NCBI GenBank assembly: GCA_903832735.1
Contig: CAILCO010000039.1
Location: forward strand, 35,473 to 99,472
DNA length: 64,000 nucleotides
Direction: 5' to 3'
Source of the DNA: an uncultured Sterolibacterium sp.
GTDB taxonomy: Bacteria > Pseudomonadota > Gammaproteobacteria > Burkholderiales > Rhodocyclaceae
The position numbers and the translations under genes are program-made. The first letter of the stretch is position 1. Each line of letters begins with the position of its first letter. Below are positions 25,078 through 33,171 of the stretch, piece after piece. The notes beneath the pieces are model-generated. The model had not been told where the DNA came from, searched no databases, and worked only from the letters and a program-made list of their open reading frames with translations.

Positions 25078-26007
25078 TCAAGCCAGCGCCGCGATCCCGG
25101 GCATCGTGAAGTCCAGGGCATCGAGCACGCCGGCCAGTTGCACCTGCTCGCTGGCGGAAAGTTCGACCAGGGGCGGACGCACCCGGCTCCAGGCATCGTC
25201 ACCGGTGCATCGGGCCAGCGTCGCCTTGAGCGCCGGGATCATCGGGAAGGCCTGGATCGCGCGGCGCACCGCATCGAGACCGGCCTGCATCGCGTCGGCA
25301 TCGGCCGTGCGCCAGTTGTCGTAGAGCCTGACGATGGCGCCGGGATTGACGTTGCCGGTCGCGGTGATGCAGCCGGCGCCGCCATGGCGCAGGCCTTCCA
25401 GGAGCAGCAGTTCGGAGCCGGGGAAGACATCGAAACCGGTCCCGGCAAAGGCATCGAGCAAGGCGCGCAGATTGGCCGGGGCGCCGGAACTGTCCTTGAT
25501 TCCGGCGATGGCCGTCGGATAGGCTGAGATGAGCCGCGAGATCAGCGAAATCGGGATCAGCACCTGGCTGACCTGGGGGATGTGATACAGATAGATGGCC
25601 AGACGCTGATCGCCGACCCGTTCGACGATCTCGGCATAGTTCCGGTACACGCCCTCCTCGGGCACCCCCTTGTAGTAGAAAGGCGGCAACATCAGCACCC
25701 CGGCGGCACCGCCTGCTACGACATGACGGGTCAGCCTGACGCTGTCCGTGAGCGCGGAGCAGCCGGTGCCTGGCATCAACCGGGCGGGCGGAATGCCTGC
25801 GGCGAGCAGTTCGTCGAACAGGACTATGCGCTCGTCCACGGACAGCGAATTGGCTTCGCTGGTGGTGCCGAAAATCGCCAGGCCGCCGACGCCCTGTTCG
25901 AGCAGCCATTTGCAGTGGGCCGCGAAGCGCTTGCCGTCCGGGGTAAGGTCCTGACGGAAGGGGGTGATCACCGGGGCGAGCACGCCCTTGATTCTGGTCT
26001 GCTTCAT
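25078..26007 (-). CDS. DapA/N-acetylneuraminate lyase-family aldolase
   Basis: TIM-barrel class I aldolase of 309 aa from ATG 26007 (AGGAAG ribosome site). The Schiff-base Lys is in IAGIKDSSG and the catalytic Tyr in AIYLYHIPQ. The GTTGE motif appears as GTTSEANSL, a departure from true dihydrodipicolinate synthase. This suggests a catabolic aldolase of the family (for example 2-keto-3-deoxy acid type) rather than lysine synthesis. Its neighbour, an FAH-family protein, also acts on keto acids, which fits a shared pathway but does not define it. Confidence 0.88.
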   Translation of the reverse strand: MKQTRIKGVLAPVITPFRQDLTPDGKRFAAHCKWLLEQGVGGLAIFGTTSEANSLSVDERIVLFDELLAAGIPPARLMPGTGCSALTDSVRLTRHVVAGGAAGVLMLPPFYYKGVPEEGVYRNYAEIVERVGDQRLAIYLYHIPQVSQVLIPISLISRLISAYPTAIAGIKDSSGAPANLRALLDAFAGTGFDVFPGSELLLLEGLRHGGAGCITATGNVNPGAIVRLYDNWRTADADAMQAGLDAVRRAIQAFPMIPALKATLARCTGDDAWSRVRPPLVELSASEQVQLAGVLDALDFTMPGIAALA

Positions 26008-26050
26008 GGCTTCCTCATGAGACGACGGACTGTCTATTGTATCGGCCAAC

Positions 26051-28213
26051 TCAAGCCTTGAGCAGCTCCTCGCGCCCGCCCATCCAGCGCGCCAGATGCG
26101 CCGCGGCGGAGGCAGCGTGCTCGTTGAGCAGTTCCTCCGCGGCGGCGCGCGCCGTGGACACCAAGTCCGCATCGTCGAGATCGGCGTAGCGCAACAGCGG
26201 CGCGCCGCTCTGGCGGGCGCCGATGAATTCGCCGGGGCCGCGCAGCGCCAGATCGGCCCGGGCGATCTCGAAGCCGTCGGCGTTTTCGAAGATGACTCGC
26301 AGGCGCTCGCGCGCCGCCTGCGACAGCGGCTGGGCGTAGAGCAGGATGCAGGCCGATTCGGCGGCGCCGCGCCCAACCCGGCCGCGCAGCTGGTGCAGCT
26401 GCGACAGGCCGAAACGCTCGGCATGCTCGATCACCATCAGTGAAGCATTGGCGACGTCGACGCCGACCTCGATCACCGTGGTCGACACCAGGAGCTGGAT
26501 TTCGCCGGCCACGAAAGCCGCCATCACCTGCGATTTCTCGCCCGCCTTGAGCCGGCCGTGCACCAGGCCGATGGCCAACTCCGGCAACTCGACGGAAAGC
26601 CGCTCGTGGGTTTCCTGCGCGGTCTTCAGTTGCAGGGTCTCCGATTCCTCGATCAGCGGGCAGACCCAGTAGGCCTGACGACCGGCGGCGCAGGCGGCGC
26701 GGACCCGCTCCACCACTGCCTCGCGGCGGCCTTCGCCGACCAGTTTGGTCAACACCGGCGTGCGCCCGGGCGGCAACTCATCGACCACCGAGACGTCGAG
26801 GTCGGCGTAATAGCTCATCGCCAGGGTGCGCGGGATCGGCGTCGCGGTCATCATCAGCTGGTGCGGACTGATGCCTTTCTGGCGCAGGGCGAGGCGCTGA
26901 TGCACGCCGAAGCGGTGCTGCTCGTCGATCACCGCCAGACCCAGGCGCGGGAATTCCACCCCGGCCTCGATCAGCGCATGGGTGCCGACGACGACCCTGG
27001 CGCTGCCTTCCCTGACGGCGGCTTGCATCGCCGCCTTCTGCGCCTTCTTCAGGCTGCCCGAGAGCCAGGCGACTTCGATGTCCAGGGGCGCTAGCCAGTG
27101 CCTGAGCTTTTGCCAGTGCTGTTCGGCGAGGATTTCCGTGGGCGCCATCAGCGCCCCCTGCCAGCCGTTTTCCACCGCCTGCAGCAGCGCCAGCGCAGCG
27201 ACGATGGTCTTGCCGCTGCCGACATCGCCTTGCAGCAGGCGCTGCATCGGATGGCGCTGACCAAGGTCGGCTGCGATCTCGCGCCAGCAGCGCTGCTGCG
27301 CCCCGGTCAGGAGGAACGGCAGTTCCACCAGGAGGCGCGCGGTGAGTTGGCCCGTGGCCGGCAACGGCGGCGCACCGCGACTGCGCCGGGCGGCGTAGGC
27401 GCGGCGCAAGGACAACTGTTGCGCCAGCAGTTCGTCGAAACGGATGCGTCGCCAAGCTAGGGACATGGCCTTCCCCGCAGCCCCCAGGGACGAGGTGACG
27501 GTTGTTCGGCCGCTGTCGCGGCCTCCATGTTCCACGCTGGCCCCGGCTTGGGGTCCCGCAACGGGACTTCCTTCGGGGCGCGCCCCGGCGCCAGGGCCGG
27601 CACCTTGGAGTCCCGCTGGCGGCTGATGCAGCAGGCGCACCGATTCTGCGAAGGGAGCCAGCGCGAGGCGCTGGCGCAGGGCTTCCGGCAGCGTATCGGC
27701 AAGATCGACGGTCGTCAGGGCCCGGCCTATGAGGCGGCGGAGCATGGTTTGCGAAACACCGGCGGTGGTCGGATAGACCGGCGTCAGGGCCTGCGGCAGT
27801 TCTTCCCCAGCGCTCACGAGATGGGCTCGCGGATGCACCATCTCCAGCCCGGAATAGCCTTCGCGCACTTCTCCGAACAGACGTAGCCTGGCCCCCGCCG
27901 CAAACTGCTTCTGCTGACTGGGATAGAAGTTGAGCAGGCGCACCAGCAGCATGCCGGTATCGTCCTGCACCCGGCAGAGCAGTTGGCGGCGCGGGCGGAA
28001 AACGATCTCGCAGCCCTGGGCCTCGACCTCGAGTTGCACCGGCGTGTCCGGCGGGGCCTCGGCGATCGTGGTGATCCGGGTTTCGTCCTCGTAGCGCAGC
28101 GGCAGATGCAGGACCAGATCGGCGTCGCGGGTCAGTCCCAGCTTGGCGAGTCTGGCGGCGAGTTGCGCTGAGACGCCGCTCAGAGCCGGCGTAAGCGTGG
28201 AATGCGTTGCCAA
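26051..28213 (-). CDS. recG: ATP-dependent DNA helicase RecG, with an in-frame insertion
   Basis: Branch-migrating helicase that remodels stalled forks and Holliday junctions. The product is 720 aa, longer than E. coli RecG (693). An N-terminal OB/wedge domain (LPLRYEDETRITTI, VRLLNFYPSQQKQF) is followed by the helicase core: RLLQGDVGSGKTIVAA (Walker A), VIDEQHRFG (DEQH box), MTATPIPRTLAMS, and the C-terminal STTVIEVGVDVANAS and QLRGRVGRG. Residues ~200-255 are a Gly/Ala/Pro/Arg-rich stretch between LLHQPPAG and WRRIRFDELLAQQLSLRRAY that is not part of the conserved protein. Only a TTG start (28213) is available, and it lies inside a 121-bp repeat. Confidence 0.93.
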   Translation of the reverse strand: MATHSTLTPALSGVSAQLAARLAKLGLTRDADLVLHLPLRYEDETRITTIAEAPPDTPVQLEVEAQGCEIVFRPRRQLLCRVQDDTGMLLVRLLNFYPSQQKQFAAGARLRLFGEVREGYSGLEMVHPRAHLVSAGEELPQALTPVYPTTAGVSQTMLRRLIGRALTTVDLADTLPEALRQRLALAPFAESVRLLHQPPAGLQGAGPGAGARPEGSPVAGPQAGASVEHGGRDSGRTTVTSSLGAAGKAMSLAWRRIRFDELLAQQLSLRRAYAARRSRGAPPLPATGQLTARLLVELPFLLTGAQQRCWREIAADLGQRHPMQRLLQGDVGSGKTIVAALALLQAVENGWQGALMAPTEILAEQHWQKLRHWLAPLDIEVAWLSGSLKKAQKAAMQAAVREGSARVVVGTHALIEAGVEFPRLGLAVIDEQHRFGVHQRLALRQKGISPHQLMMTATPIPRTLAMSYYADLDVSVVDELPPGRTPVLTKLVGEGRREAVVERVRAACAAGRQAYWVCPLIEESETLQLKTAQETHERLSVELPELAIGLVHGRLKAGEKSQVMAAFVAGEIQLLVSTTVIEVGVDVANASLMVIEHAERFGLSQLHQLRGRVGRGAAESACILLYAQPLSQAARERLRVIFENADGFEIARADLALRGPGEFIGARQSGAPLLRYADLDDADLVSTARAAAEELLNEHAASAAAHLARWMGGREELLKA
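27466..27615 (-). repeat. Repeat-like insertion inside recG
   Basis: This segment encodes the non-conserved Gly/Pro/Arg-rich stretch of RecG. It contains short stem-loops, for example GTCCCGCAACGGGAC, followed by TTCCTTCGG. That core resembles GTCCCACAGGGACT..CGAAGG in the 121-bp repeat at the start of the same gene, so it may be a diverged member of that family. It keeps the reading frame open. Borders are approximate. Confidence 0.45.
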
Positions 28214-28325
28214 GCGAGCTATGTGAGGTAGGCGCGTCCCACAGGGACTACCGAAGGTCGCAGCGAGTCGCTTGGTAGCCTCCCCGCGAGGGCAGGATGG
28301 GTGGGGCGGGCCGATCTGCCAGCTT
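28205..28325 (+). repeat. 121-bp dispersed repeat, copy 1 (overlaps the recG start codon)
   Basis: Sequence from CGTTGCCAAGCGAG to GCCGATCTGCCAGCTT recurs in inverted orientation at 30030-30150. Shared blocks include CGTTGCCAAGCGAG, TGTGAGGT, CCCACAGGGACT, GGTCGCAGCGAG, AGCCTCCC and GGGCGGGCCGATCTG. Internal stem-loops are evident. The TTG start of recG (28211-28213, minus strand) lies inside its first 10 bp, so the element supplies the recG leader. Confidence 0.85.
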
Positions 28326-28331
28326 CAGGCT

Positions 28332-28718
28332 TCACCGCTCAGCCATCACCAGGACGGCATCGGCTTCGACCAGCGCACCGCGCGGCAACTCCTTCACGCC
28401 CACCGCGGCACGCGCCGGATACGGTTCCTTGAAGTAGCGCGCCATGGCCTCATTGACCTGGCCGAAATGCGCCAGATCGGTGAGATAGATATTGACCTTG
28501 ACGGCGTCGTCGAGCGTGGCGCCGGCAGCCGCGGCCACCGCCGCGAGGTTGTCGAAGACGCGCTGGATCTGGGCGTCGATGCCCGCCACCAAAGTCATGC
28601 TCGCCGGATCGAGGCCGATCTGCCCGGACAGGTAGATCGTGGCGCCAGCTCTGACCGCCTGCGAGTAGGTGCCGATGGCGGCGGGCGCGGCCGCGGTGGA
28701 AATGATTTGTCGCATCAT
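28332..28718 (-). CDS. ridA: RidA-family enamine/imine deaminase
   Basis: Small trimeric cytoplasmic protein of 128 aa that hydrolyses reactive enamine/imine intermediates released by PLP enzymes. The sequence is the classic one: [45 protein letters not shown], and the active-site Arg in [25 protein letters not shown] 28718 has AGGAT upstream. It lies between the recG-proximal repeat and the SPOR-protein gene, on the same strand as both, and begins 10 nt after the SPOR stop. Confidence 0.94.
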   Translation of the reverse strand: MMRQIISTAAAPAAIGTYSQAVRAGATIYLSGQIGLDPASMTLVAGIDAQIQRVFDNLAAVAAAAGATLDDAVKVNIYLTDLAHFGQVNEAMARYFKEPYPARAAVGVKELPRGALVEADAVLVMAER

Positions 28719-28728
28719 TGGCGTAATC

Positions 28729-29502
28729 CTAAGGTTGTTTTTTTACGGCCATCAGCACGCCGGACTCCATGCCCAGCGCCTTCAATTTTTCGCGCGCCGC
28801 ATCGGCCTCCTGGCGGGTGCGGAACGGACCAACCTGGACCCGCGCTTCGATCTGCGAGGGGATGCCGTTGAGTTCCAGCTTGGCGCGCAACTCTTCGGCA
28901 TTGGCGGTGTTGTTGAACACTCCCAGTTGCAGCACGAACGCGCGCGCCGCTTCGGCGGCCCGGGTCAATGGGCGCGACGCGGGCGCCCCCACAGCCTTGG
29001 CCGCGGGCCTATCCGCGGCTCTGGCCAGTTCGGCTTCCGGACGCGGTGCGGCGGCGACCGGTTCGTTGGCCTTGCTCGGCGCCGGCCGGAGTTGGGCCGG
29101 CTTGGCCGGCGGCCGCCTGGCCTCTTCGGGCGGCGCGCTGGAAATGGTCGGTACGGTCGGCGCGGCACTCATCTCCGATTGAGCGGGAGCGGTCTCGGCC
29201 GGTTTCGTTTGCAGGACCGCGGAGGGCGGCGCTTCGGCCGGCTTGACTTCCTCGGCGACGGGCGGCGCTACGGCGGGCGGCGAACTCGCCGCCTTACTGG
29301 CCACCTTATTGGCCACCTTATTGGCCACATCGGGCGCGGGCGGTTGCGCGTTCTGCGCATCGAACAGCGCCAGAACCCCGAGCAGGGCCGCAATCAGCAC
29401 GAGGGCCAGCGCCGCGCGCTTGAGCAGGCGGCGGCTCAGCTCTTCGCCTGCACCTTCTTGCGGCTCAGTTTCTGGCCGACCAGGGGGTGTCGTTATCGCC
29501 AT
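28729..29502 (-). CDS. SPOR-domain membrane protein
   Basis: Type II membrane protein of 257 aa. A short cytoplasmic N-terminus precedes one membrane helix (residues ~27-47, [18 protein letters not shown]). A long Pro/Ala/Lys-rich periplasmic linker follows, and a C-terminal SPOR domain ([51 protein letters not shown]). SPOR domains bind denuded glycan strands at division septa. Start ATG 29502 has AGGAG upstream and overlaps the end of the DUF2802 gene by 38 nt, implying coupled translation. The linker contains a three-copy 12-bp tandem repeat. Confidence 0.9.
   Translation of the reverse strand: MAITTPPGRPETEPQEGAGEELSRRLLKRAALALVLIAALLGVLALFDAQNAQPPAPDVANKVANKVASKAASSPPAVAPPVAEEVKPAEAPPSAVLQTKPAETAPAQSEMSAAPTVPTISSAPPEEARRPPAKPAQLRPAPSKANEPVAAAPRPEAELARAADRPAAKAVGAPASRPLTRAAEAARAFVLQLGVFNNTANAEELRAKLELNGIPSQIEARVQVGPFRTRQEADAAREKLKALGMESGVLMAVKKQP
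29293..29328 (-). repeat. 12-bp tandem repeat in the SPOR-protein linker
   Basis: Three consecutive copies of CTTATTGGCCAC (first copy CTTACTGGCCAC) at 29293-29328. On the coding strand they give Val-Ala-(Asn/Ser)-Lys three times in the periplasmic linker. Copy-number change would keep frame and alter linker length. Confidence 0.85.
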
Positions 29503-29944
29503 CGTCTTCGTACTCCTGCTTGTTTCGGCTGAGCGCCAGAACCAGTTCGGCCTCGCCGACGGAAATGCCGCACTGCTCGGCGACGCTGGCGGCATCCACG
29601 CCCCGCTGCGCCAGGAGCATCGCCTCGGTGTATTGAGGCGAAACGCGGCGCGCCACCTTGATCAGTTTCAGTTCCTCCCGGAGCGTCGCGACTTCGCTGC
29701 GCAATTGCTGCAACTCGGCCTCGATGCCGGAGCGAAACAACTGTTCGCCGAAGTCCGCAACCTGAGGCGCGACAGTCGCCTGTTGCGCGACGGGGGCCAG
29801 CGTCGGTTCGCTCGGCCGGACAGCCGGCACAGGCCCACCGCGCTTCAGCCGGCCCAGACGCAGCAACGCGGCGGCGAGATAAAGCGCCGCCAGCGCCACG
29901 ACGATCATGATCACTTCGCGCCAGCCGATTGCAGTGAAATCCAT
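29465..29944 (-). CDS. DUF2802 family membrane-anchored protein
   Basis: Protein of 159 aa with an N-terminal membrane helix (VIMIVVALAALYLAAALLRL), then a Pro/Ala linker, a coiled coil (ELQQLRSEVATLREELKLIK) and a C-terminal DUF2802 helical segment with RRVSPQYTEAMLLAQRGVDAASVAEQCGISVGEAELVLAL, recognised from its AQRG and AEQCGIS parts. In other proteobacteria such genes lie near motility or envelope genes; function is unknown. The 3' end overlaps the SPOR-protein start. Confidence 0.8.
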   Translation of the reverse strand: MDFTAIGWREVIMIVVALAALYLAAALLRLGRLKRGGPVPAVRPSEPTLAPVAQQATVAPQVADFGEQLFRSGIEAELQQLRSEVATLREELKLIKVARRVSPQYTEAMLLAQRGVDAASVAEQCGISVGEAELVLALSRNKQEYEDDGDNDTPWSARN

Positions 29945-30029
29945 GAGCCTCCCGCCCTCTCAGACCGAGCCCGCGAGGCGCGCCCGATCGATGCCCGACA
30001 GGATATCACCGGGCGTGGCTATGCCCCCT

Positions 30030-30150
30030 AAGCTGCCAGATCGGCCCGCCCTGCCCCTCCTCCCCTCGCCGGGAGGCTGCCATCCGGCTCGCTGCGACCG
30101 AAGCAAGTCCCTGTGGGGCGCTTGAACCTCACACCGCTCGCTTGGCAACG
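30030..30150 (-). repeat. 121-bp dispersed repeat, copy 2 (inverted)
   Basis: The reverse complement of this stretch aligns along its length with 28205-28325, from CGTTGCCAAGCGAG to CCGATCTGGCAGCTT, with scattered substitutions and a few small indels. The two copies face each other across 1.7 kb holding ridA, the SPOR gene and the DUF2802 gene. It is non-coding and lies 85 bp upstream of the DUF2802 start. Confidence 0.85.
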
Positions 30151-30488
30151 TATTTCCCGCTAACAGGCGCTCAAGCATGGCAGGTGCGGCAAGGCACCCG
30201 GCAACAGGATGATGATAGCGATGCCGGGATTCCGCTAACAGCCGAACAGAGCCGGATTTACCCCGCGTATCGGAGGCCGGGAAAAGCATGGCGGCATTTC
30301 CACCAGTCAGGACTTATCTTTGACATGCATCAAGTCAGCGCCGGAGGTCGGTACTAACATTCCCGGCTGCATCGCCTGAAGCATGAAAGACGATTCCACA
30401 TAATGAAATATGCTGTATTAATCGGGGTCAAACATTTTCCGGCCCATATCAGGGTCACTTAGCACGGTCACTTTGTCGAGGTTCCAAC
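30151..30488. other. Intergenic region before the Rnf operon
   Basis: No gene is supported here. The right half (about 30,340-30,450) is locally A/T-rich with ATGAAATATGCTGTATTAAT, a plausible promoter area for apbE and the downstream Rnf genes, but no confident -35/-10 pair was found. A GAGG ribosome site lies at 30479-30482. Confidence 0.5.
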
Positions 30489-31487
30489 ATGCCCATTGCC
30501 TTGTCCCGCCGTCGCTTCATCACCCTGGCCGCCGCCGCTGCCGGCCTGCCGCTGCTGCTCAAAGCCGGCGGCGCACAGGCCAGGCTGGCGCGCTGGGATG
30601 GAACCGCGTTGGGCGCTCCGGCTTCGATCCAGCTTTTCCACAGCGACGAGCGCATCGCCCAACAGGCCCTGGACGCGGCGCTGGCCGAACTGCAACGCCT
30701 CGAAGCGGTGTTCAGCGTGTATCGCGCCGACAGCGCAATCTCCGCACTGAATCGCCAGGGGAAACTTGAGCAGGCGCCGCCAGACCTGATCAACATGCTC
30801 GAACGGGCGCTGTCTCTGGCCAAGATCAGCGACGGCGTCTACGACCCGACCGTGCAACCGCTCTGGAACCTCTACTTCCGCCACTTCACCGCGAGCAATC
30901 CAGATCCGGCCGGGCCTTCGGCAGCGGATCGTGCCGCCGCCCTGGCCCTGGTCGATTGGCGTGCAGTGGACATCGACCGGTCCCGCCGCCGCATCGTGCT
31001 GACCCGACCGGGCATGGGACTGACCCTGAACAGCGGTGCCCAAGGCTATATCACCGATCGCGTTGCCGACCTGCTGCGCGCCCGCGGCTTCGAACGGATG
31101 CTGGTAGACATGGGCGAGCCTCGCGCTTTGTCGTCCAAACCGGATGGCTCGGCCTGGCGCATCGCGATCGCCAATCCGGCCGACAACAGCAAGGCGATCA
31201 CCACGCTGGACGTGGTCGACAAGTGTGTGTCGACCTCGGGCGGCTACGGCACGATCTTCGACGAGGCGGGGCGCTTCACCCATCTCTTCAACACCCGCAC
31301 CGGCGAGACGGCGCCGGCCATGTTCGGTGTTTCGGTGGTGGCCGACACCGGCATCGCCGCCGACGGACTGTCGACCGCCATGCTCATGGCGCCGGTGGCG
31401 CGGCGCCATGCGATCCTGAAAGCAGGCGGCGGGGACCGGGCGATATTCGTCAGCCCCGAGGGCATAGTCGCGACGGTGACAGCGTAA
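30489..31487 (+). CDS. apbE: FAD:protein FMN transferase
   Basis: Mg-dependent flavin transferase of 332 aa that attaches FMN through a phosphoester to Thr in RnfG and RnfD. A twin-arginine-like signal (SRRRFITLAAAAAGLPLLL) directs it outside the membrane, where these Thr residues are. Family motifs are AVFSVYRADSAISALNRQG, GVYDPTVQPLW, NSGAQGYITDRVADLL, GMGEP-like DMGEPRALSS, and a C-terminal VVDKCVSTSGGYGT. It is the first gene of the cluster apbE-rseC-rnfABCDGE-rnfH, consistent with its client proteins. Confidence 0.95.
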   Translation: MPIALSRRRFITLAAAAAGLPLLLKAGGAQARLARWDGTALGAPASIQLFHSDERIAQQALDAALAELQRLEAVFSVYRADSAISALNRQGKLEQAPPDLINMLERALSLAKISDGVYDPTVQPLWNLYFRHFTASNPDPAGPSAADRAAALALVDWRAVDIDRSRRRIVLTRPGMGLTLNSGAQGYITDRVADLLRARGFERMLVDMGEPRALSSKPDGSAWRIAIANPADNSKAITTLDVVDKCVSTSGGYGTIFDEAGRFTHLFNTRTGETAPAMFGVSVVADTGIAADGLSTAMLMAPVARRHAILKAGGGDRAIFVSPEGIVATVTA

Positions 31488-31516
31488 GGAACATGCGCCT
31501 GGCTGTGGATAATCCC

Positions 31517-31996
31517 ATGAATGTCGAAACCTCGACGCTGGTCGAGGGTATCGCCCGCGTCGTTGCCGTCGAAGATGCGCAGGTCTGGCTGGTTCCCGAG
31601 CAGAGCGGCAGTTGCGGCAGTTGCGCTTCCTCGGCAGCCTGCGGCAGCAAGGGCATCGGTACGGTCGCCAGCCGCCTGGAGATGCGCCGCTTTCCCATGG
31701 AGAACAACGCCGGCCTGGTCGTCGGCGAACGCGTCGTGGTCGGCATCGCCCAGGATTCGCTGGTCAAGGCATCGCTCACGGTTTATGTGCTGCCGCTGGT
31801 GATCGCCTTCGCCGCCGGCCTGACTGCCCAGTCTGTCTATGGCAGCGACTTGGTCACCATGATCAGCATGGCGGCCGGACTGATACTCGGATTTGCCGGC
31901 ACCTGGCTGGGCGCGCGGCGCATCTCCGCGCACGGCGCCATGGCGCCGCGTTTGTTGCGCCGGGCAACTCCCGGTGAAACCTGTCGAATCGATTAG
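31517..31996 (+). CDS. rseC: RseC/SoxR-reducing-system family membrane protein
   Basis: Inner-membrane protein of 159 aa. The N-terminal part has the Cys motif SCGSCASSAACGSKG, a likely metal or Fe-S site, then a small beta domain ending GERVVVGIAQDSLVKASL, and two membrane helices (VLPLVIAFAAGLTAQSV and MISMAAGLILGFAGTWLGA). In other bacteria RseC works with Rnf/Rsx in reducing SoxR. ATG 31517 matches the usual start; ATG 31493 in frame has AAGGA very close. It sits between apbE and rnfA. Confidence 0.9.
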   Translation: MNVETSTLVEGIARVVAVEDAQVWLVPEQSGSCGSCASSAACGSKGIGTVASRLEMRRFPMENNAGLVVGERVVVGIAQDSLVKASLTVYVLPLVIAFAAGLTAQSVYGSDLVTMISMAAGLILGFAGTWLGARRISAHGAMAPRLLRRATPGETCRID

Positions 31997-32027
31997 CGCC
32001 TACGAACGCATGGACGGAGACTGAACG

Positions 32028-32606
32028 ATGGAATATGTGCTTCTTGCCGTATCCGCAGCCCTGGTGAATAACGTCATCCTGGCGCGCTTCCTCGGCCTGT
32101 GCTCGTTCATGGGCGTGACCACGCGCATCGACACCGCCGTCGGCATGGGTGCGGCCTGTACCTTCTGCATCACCGTCTCGGCGATGATCGACTGGGCCGT
32201 CGAACACTATCTGCTCGAACCCTACGGTCTCGGTTACCTGCGCACGGTGACCTTCATCCTGGTCATCGCCGCCTCGGTGCAATTCACCGAGGCGGTGGTG
32301 CGCAAGATCTCGCCACCGCTGTTCCAGATGCTCGGCATCTACCTGCCGCTGATCACCACCAACTGCGCCGTGCTCGGCGTCTGCCTGCTGCTCGTCGAAG
32401 GCAAGATGAGCTTCATCGGCAGCACGGTGTTCGCACTGGCCTCCTCGATCGGTTACAGCCTGGTCATGGTGCTCTTCGCCGGCCTGCGCGAACGCCTGGT
32501 GCTGGCCGACGTGCCGCGCCTGTTTGCCGGCCCGCCGATCGGCTTCATCACGGCCAGCCTGCTGGCCCTGTCGTTCATGGGTTTCTCCGGCATGAGTGCG
32601 CATTAG
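32028..32606 (+). CDS. rnfA: Ion-translocating ferredoxin:NAD oxidoreductase subunit A
   Basis: Membrane subunit of 192 aa with six hydrophobic helices. Conserved parts are LVNNVILARFLGLCSFMGVT near the N-terminus, the second-half Cys in TNCAVLGVCLL, and RERLVLADVPRLFAGPPIGFITA near the end. With RnfE it forms the intramembrane [2Fe-2S] site of the Rnf complex, which couples ferredoxin/NAD electron transfer to ion movement. A GGAGA ribosome site precedes ATG 32028. Confidence 0.97.
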   Translation: MEYVLLAVSAALVNNVILARFLGLCSFMGVTTRIDTAVGMGAACTFCITVSAMIDWAVEHYLLEPYGLGYLRTVTFILVIAASVQFTEAVVRKISPPLFQMLGIYLPLITTNCAVLGVCLLLVEGKMSFIGSTVFALASSIGYSLVMVLFAGLRERLVLADVPRLFAGPPIGFITASLLALSFMGFSGMSAH

Positions 32607-32619
32607 AAAGGAATAAGCA

Positions 32620-33159
32620 ATGCTTGTCGCGGTCGGTAGTCTTACAGTGATGGGGGTCGCCCTGGGCGGCCTGCTCGGCATTGCCGCGCGACTCCTGGCG
32701 GTCGAGGAAAATCCGCTGGAAGAAGAGTTGAAGGCCATGCTGCCCGGCTCGAATTGCGGCCAGTGCGGTTATGTCGGTTGCGCCCTGGCGGCAGCGGCCC
32801 TGGCCAAGGGCGAGGCGCCGGTGACGGTGTGCCCGCCGGGCGGACGCGCGGTGGCCGAGACCCTGGCGAAGAAGTTGGGGGTCACCGCCGACCTCTCCGC
32901 GCATGAGGACAAGGGGCCCGAGTATGCCTTCATCGAAGAGGACCTGTGCATCGGCTGCACCCGCTGCATCAAGGAATGCACGGTGGACGCCATCGTCGGC
33001 GCCACCAAGCAGATGCATGTCGTCATCAACGAGGCCTGTCACGGCTGCGCCAAGTGTTTCAAGGTCTGTCCGACCGACGCGATCAAGATGTGCAAAGTAC
33101 CGCTGACCTTGTCCACCTGGCATTGGGCCAAGCCCGAAGTTGGCCAGACCCTGCACTGA
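32620..33159 (+). CDS. rnfB: Rnf complex subunit B (ferredoxin-like)
   Basis: Iron-sulfur subunit of 179 aa. An N-terminal membrane anchor (LTVMGVALGGLLGIAARLLAV) is followed by a [4Fe-4S] motif NCGQCGYVGC and two ferredoxin-type clusters, CIGCTRCIKEC and CHGCAKCFKVC. It is thought to accept electrons from ferredoxin and pass them to the membrane subunits. It has one pair of ferredoxin clusters, the short proteobacterial form. AAGGAATAAGCA precedes the ATG. The gene lies 13 nt after rnfA. Confidence 0.97.
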   Translation: MLVAVGSLTVMGVALGGLLGIAARLLAVEENPLEEELKAMLPGSNCGQCGYVGCALAAAALAKGEAPVTVCPPGGRAVAETLAKKLGVTADLSAHEDKGPEYAFIEEDLCIGCTRCIKECTVDAIVGATKQMHVVINEACHGCAKCFKVCPTDAIKMCKVPLTLSTWHWAKPEVGQTLH

Positions 33160-33171
33160 GGTTGATACTAG

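Noticed and set aside
27448..27630. A frameshift or pseudogene in recG
   Set aside because: The inserted stretch keeps the frame and all helicase motifs follow intact, so it is an insertion rather than a break.
30142..30357. A 71-codon plus-strand frame before apbE
   Set aside because: It begins inside the 121-bp repeat, has no ribosome site, and its predicted product resembles nothing; composition is non-coding.
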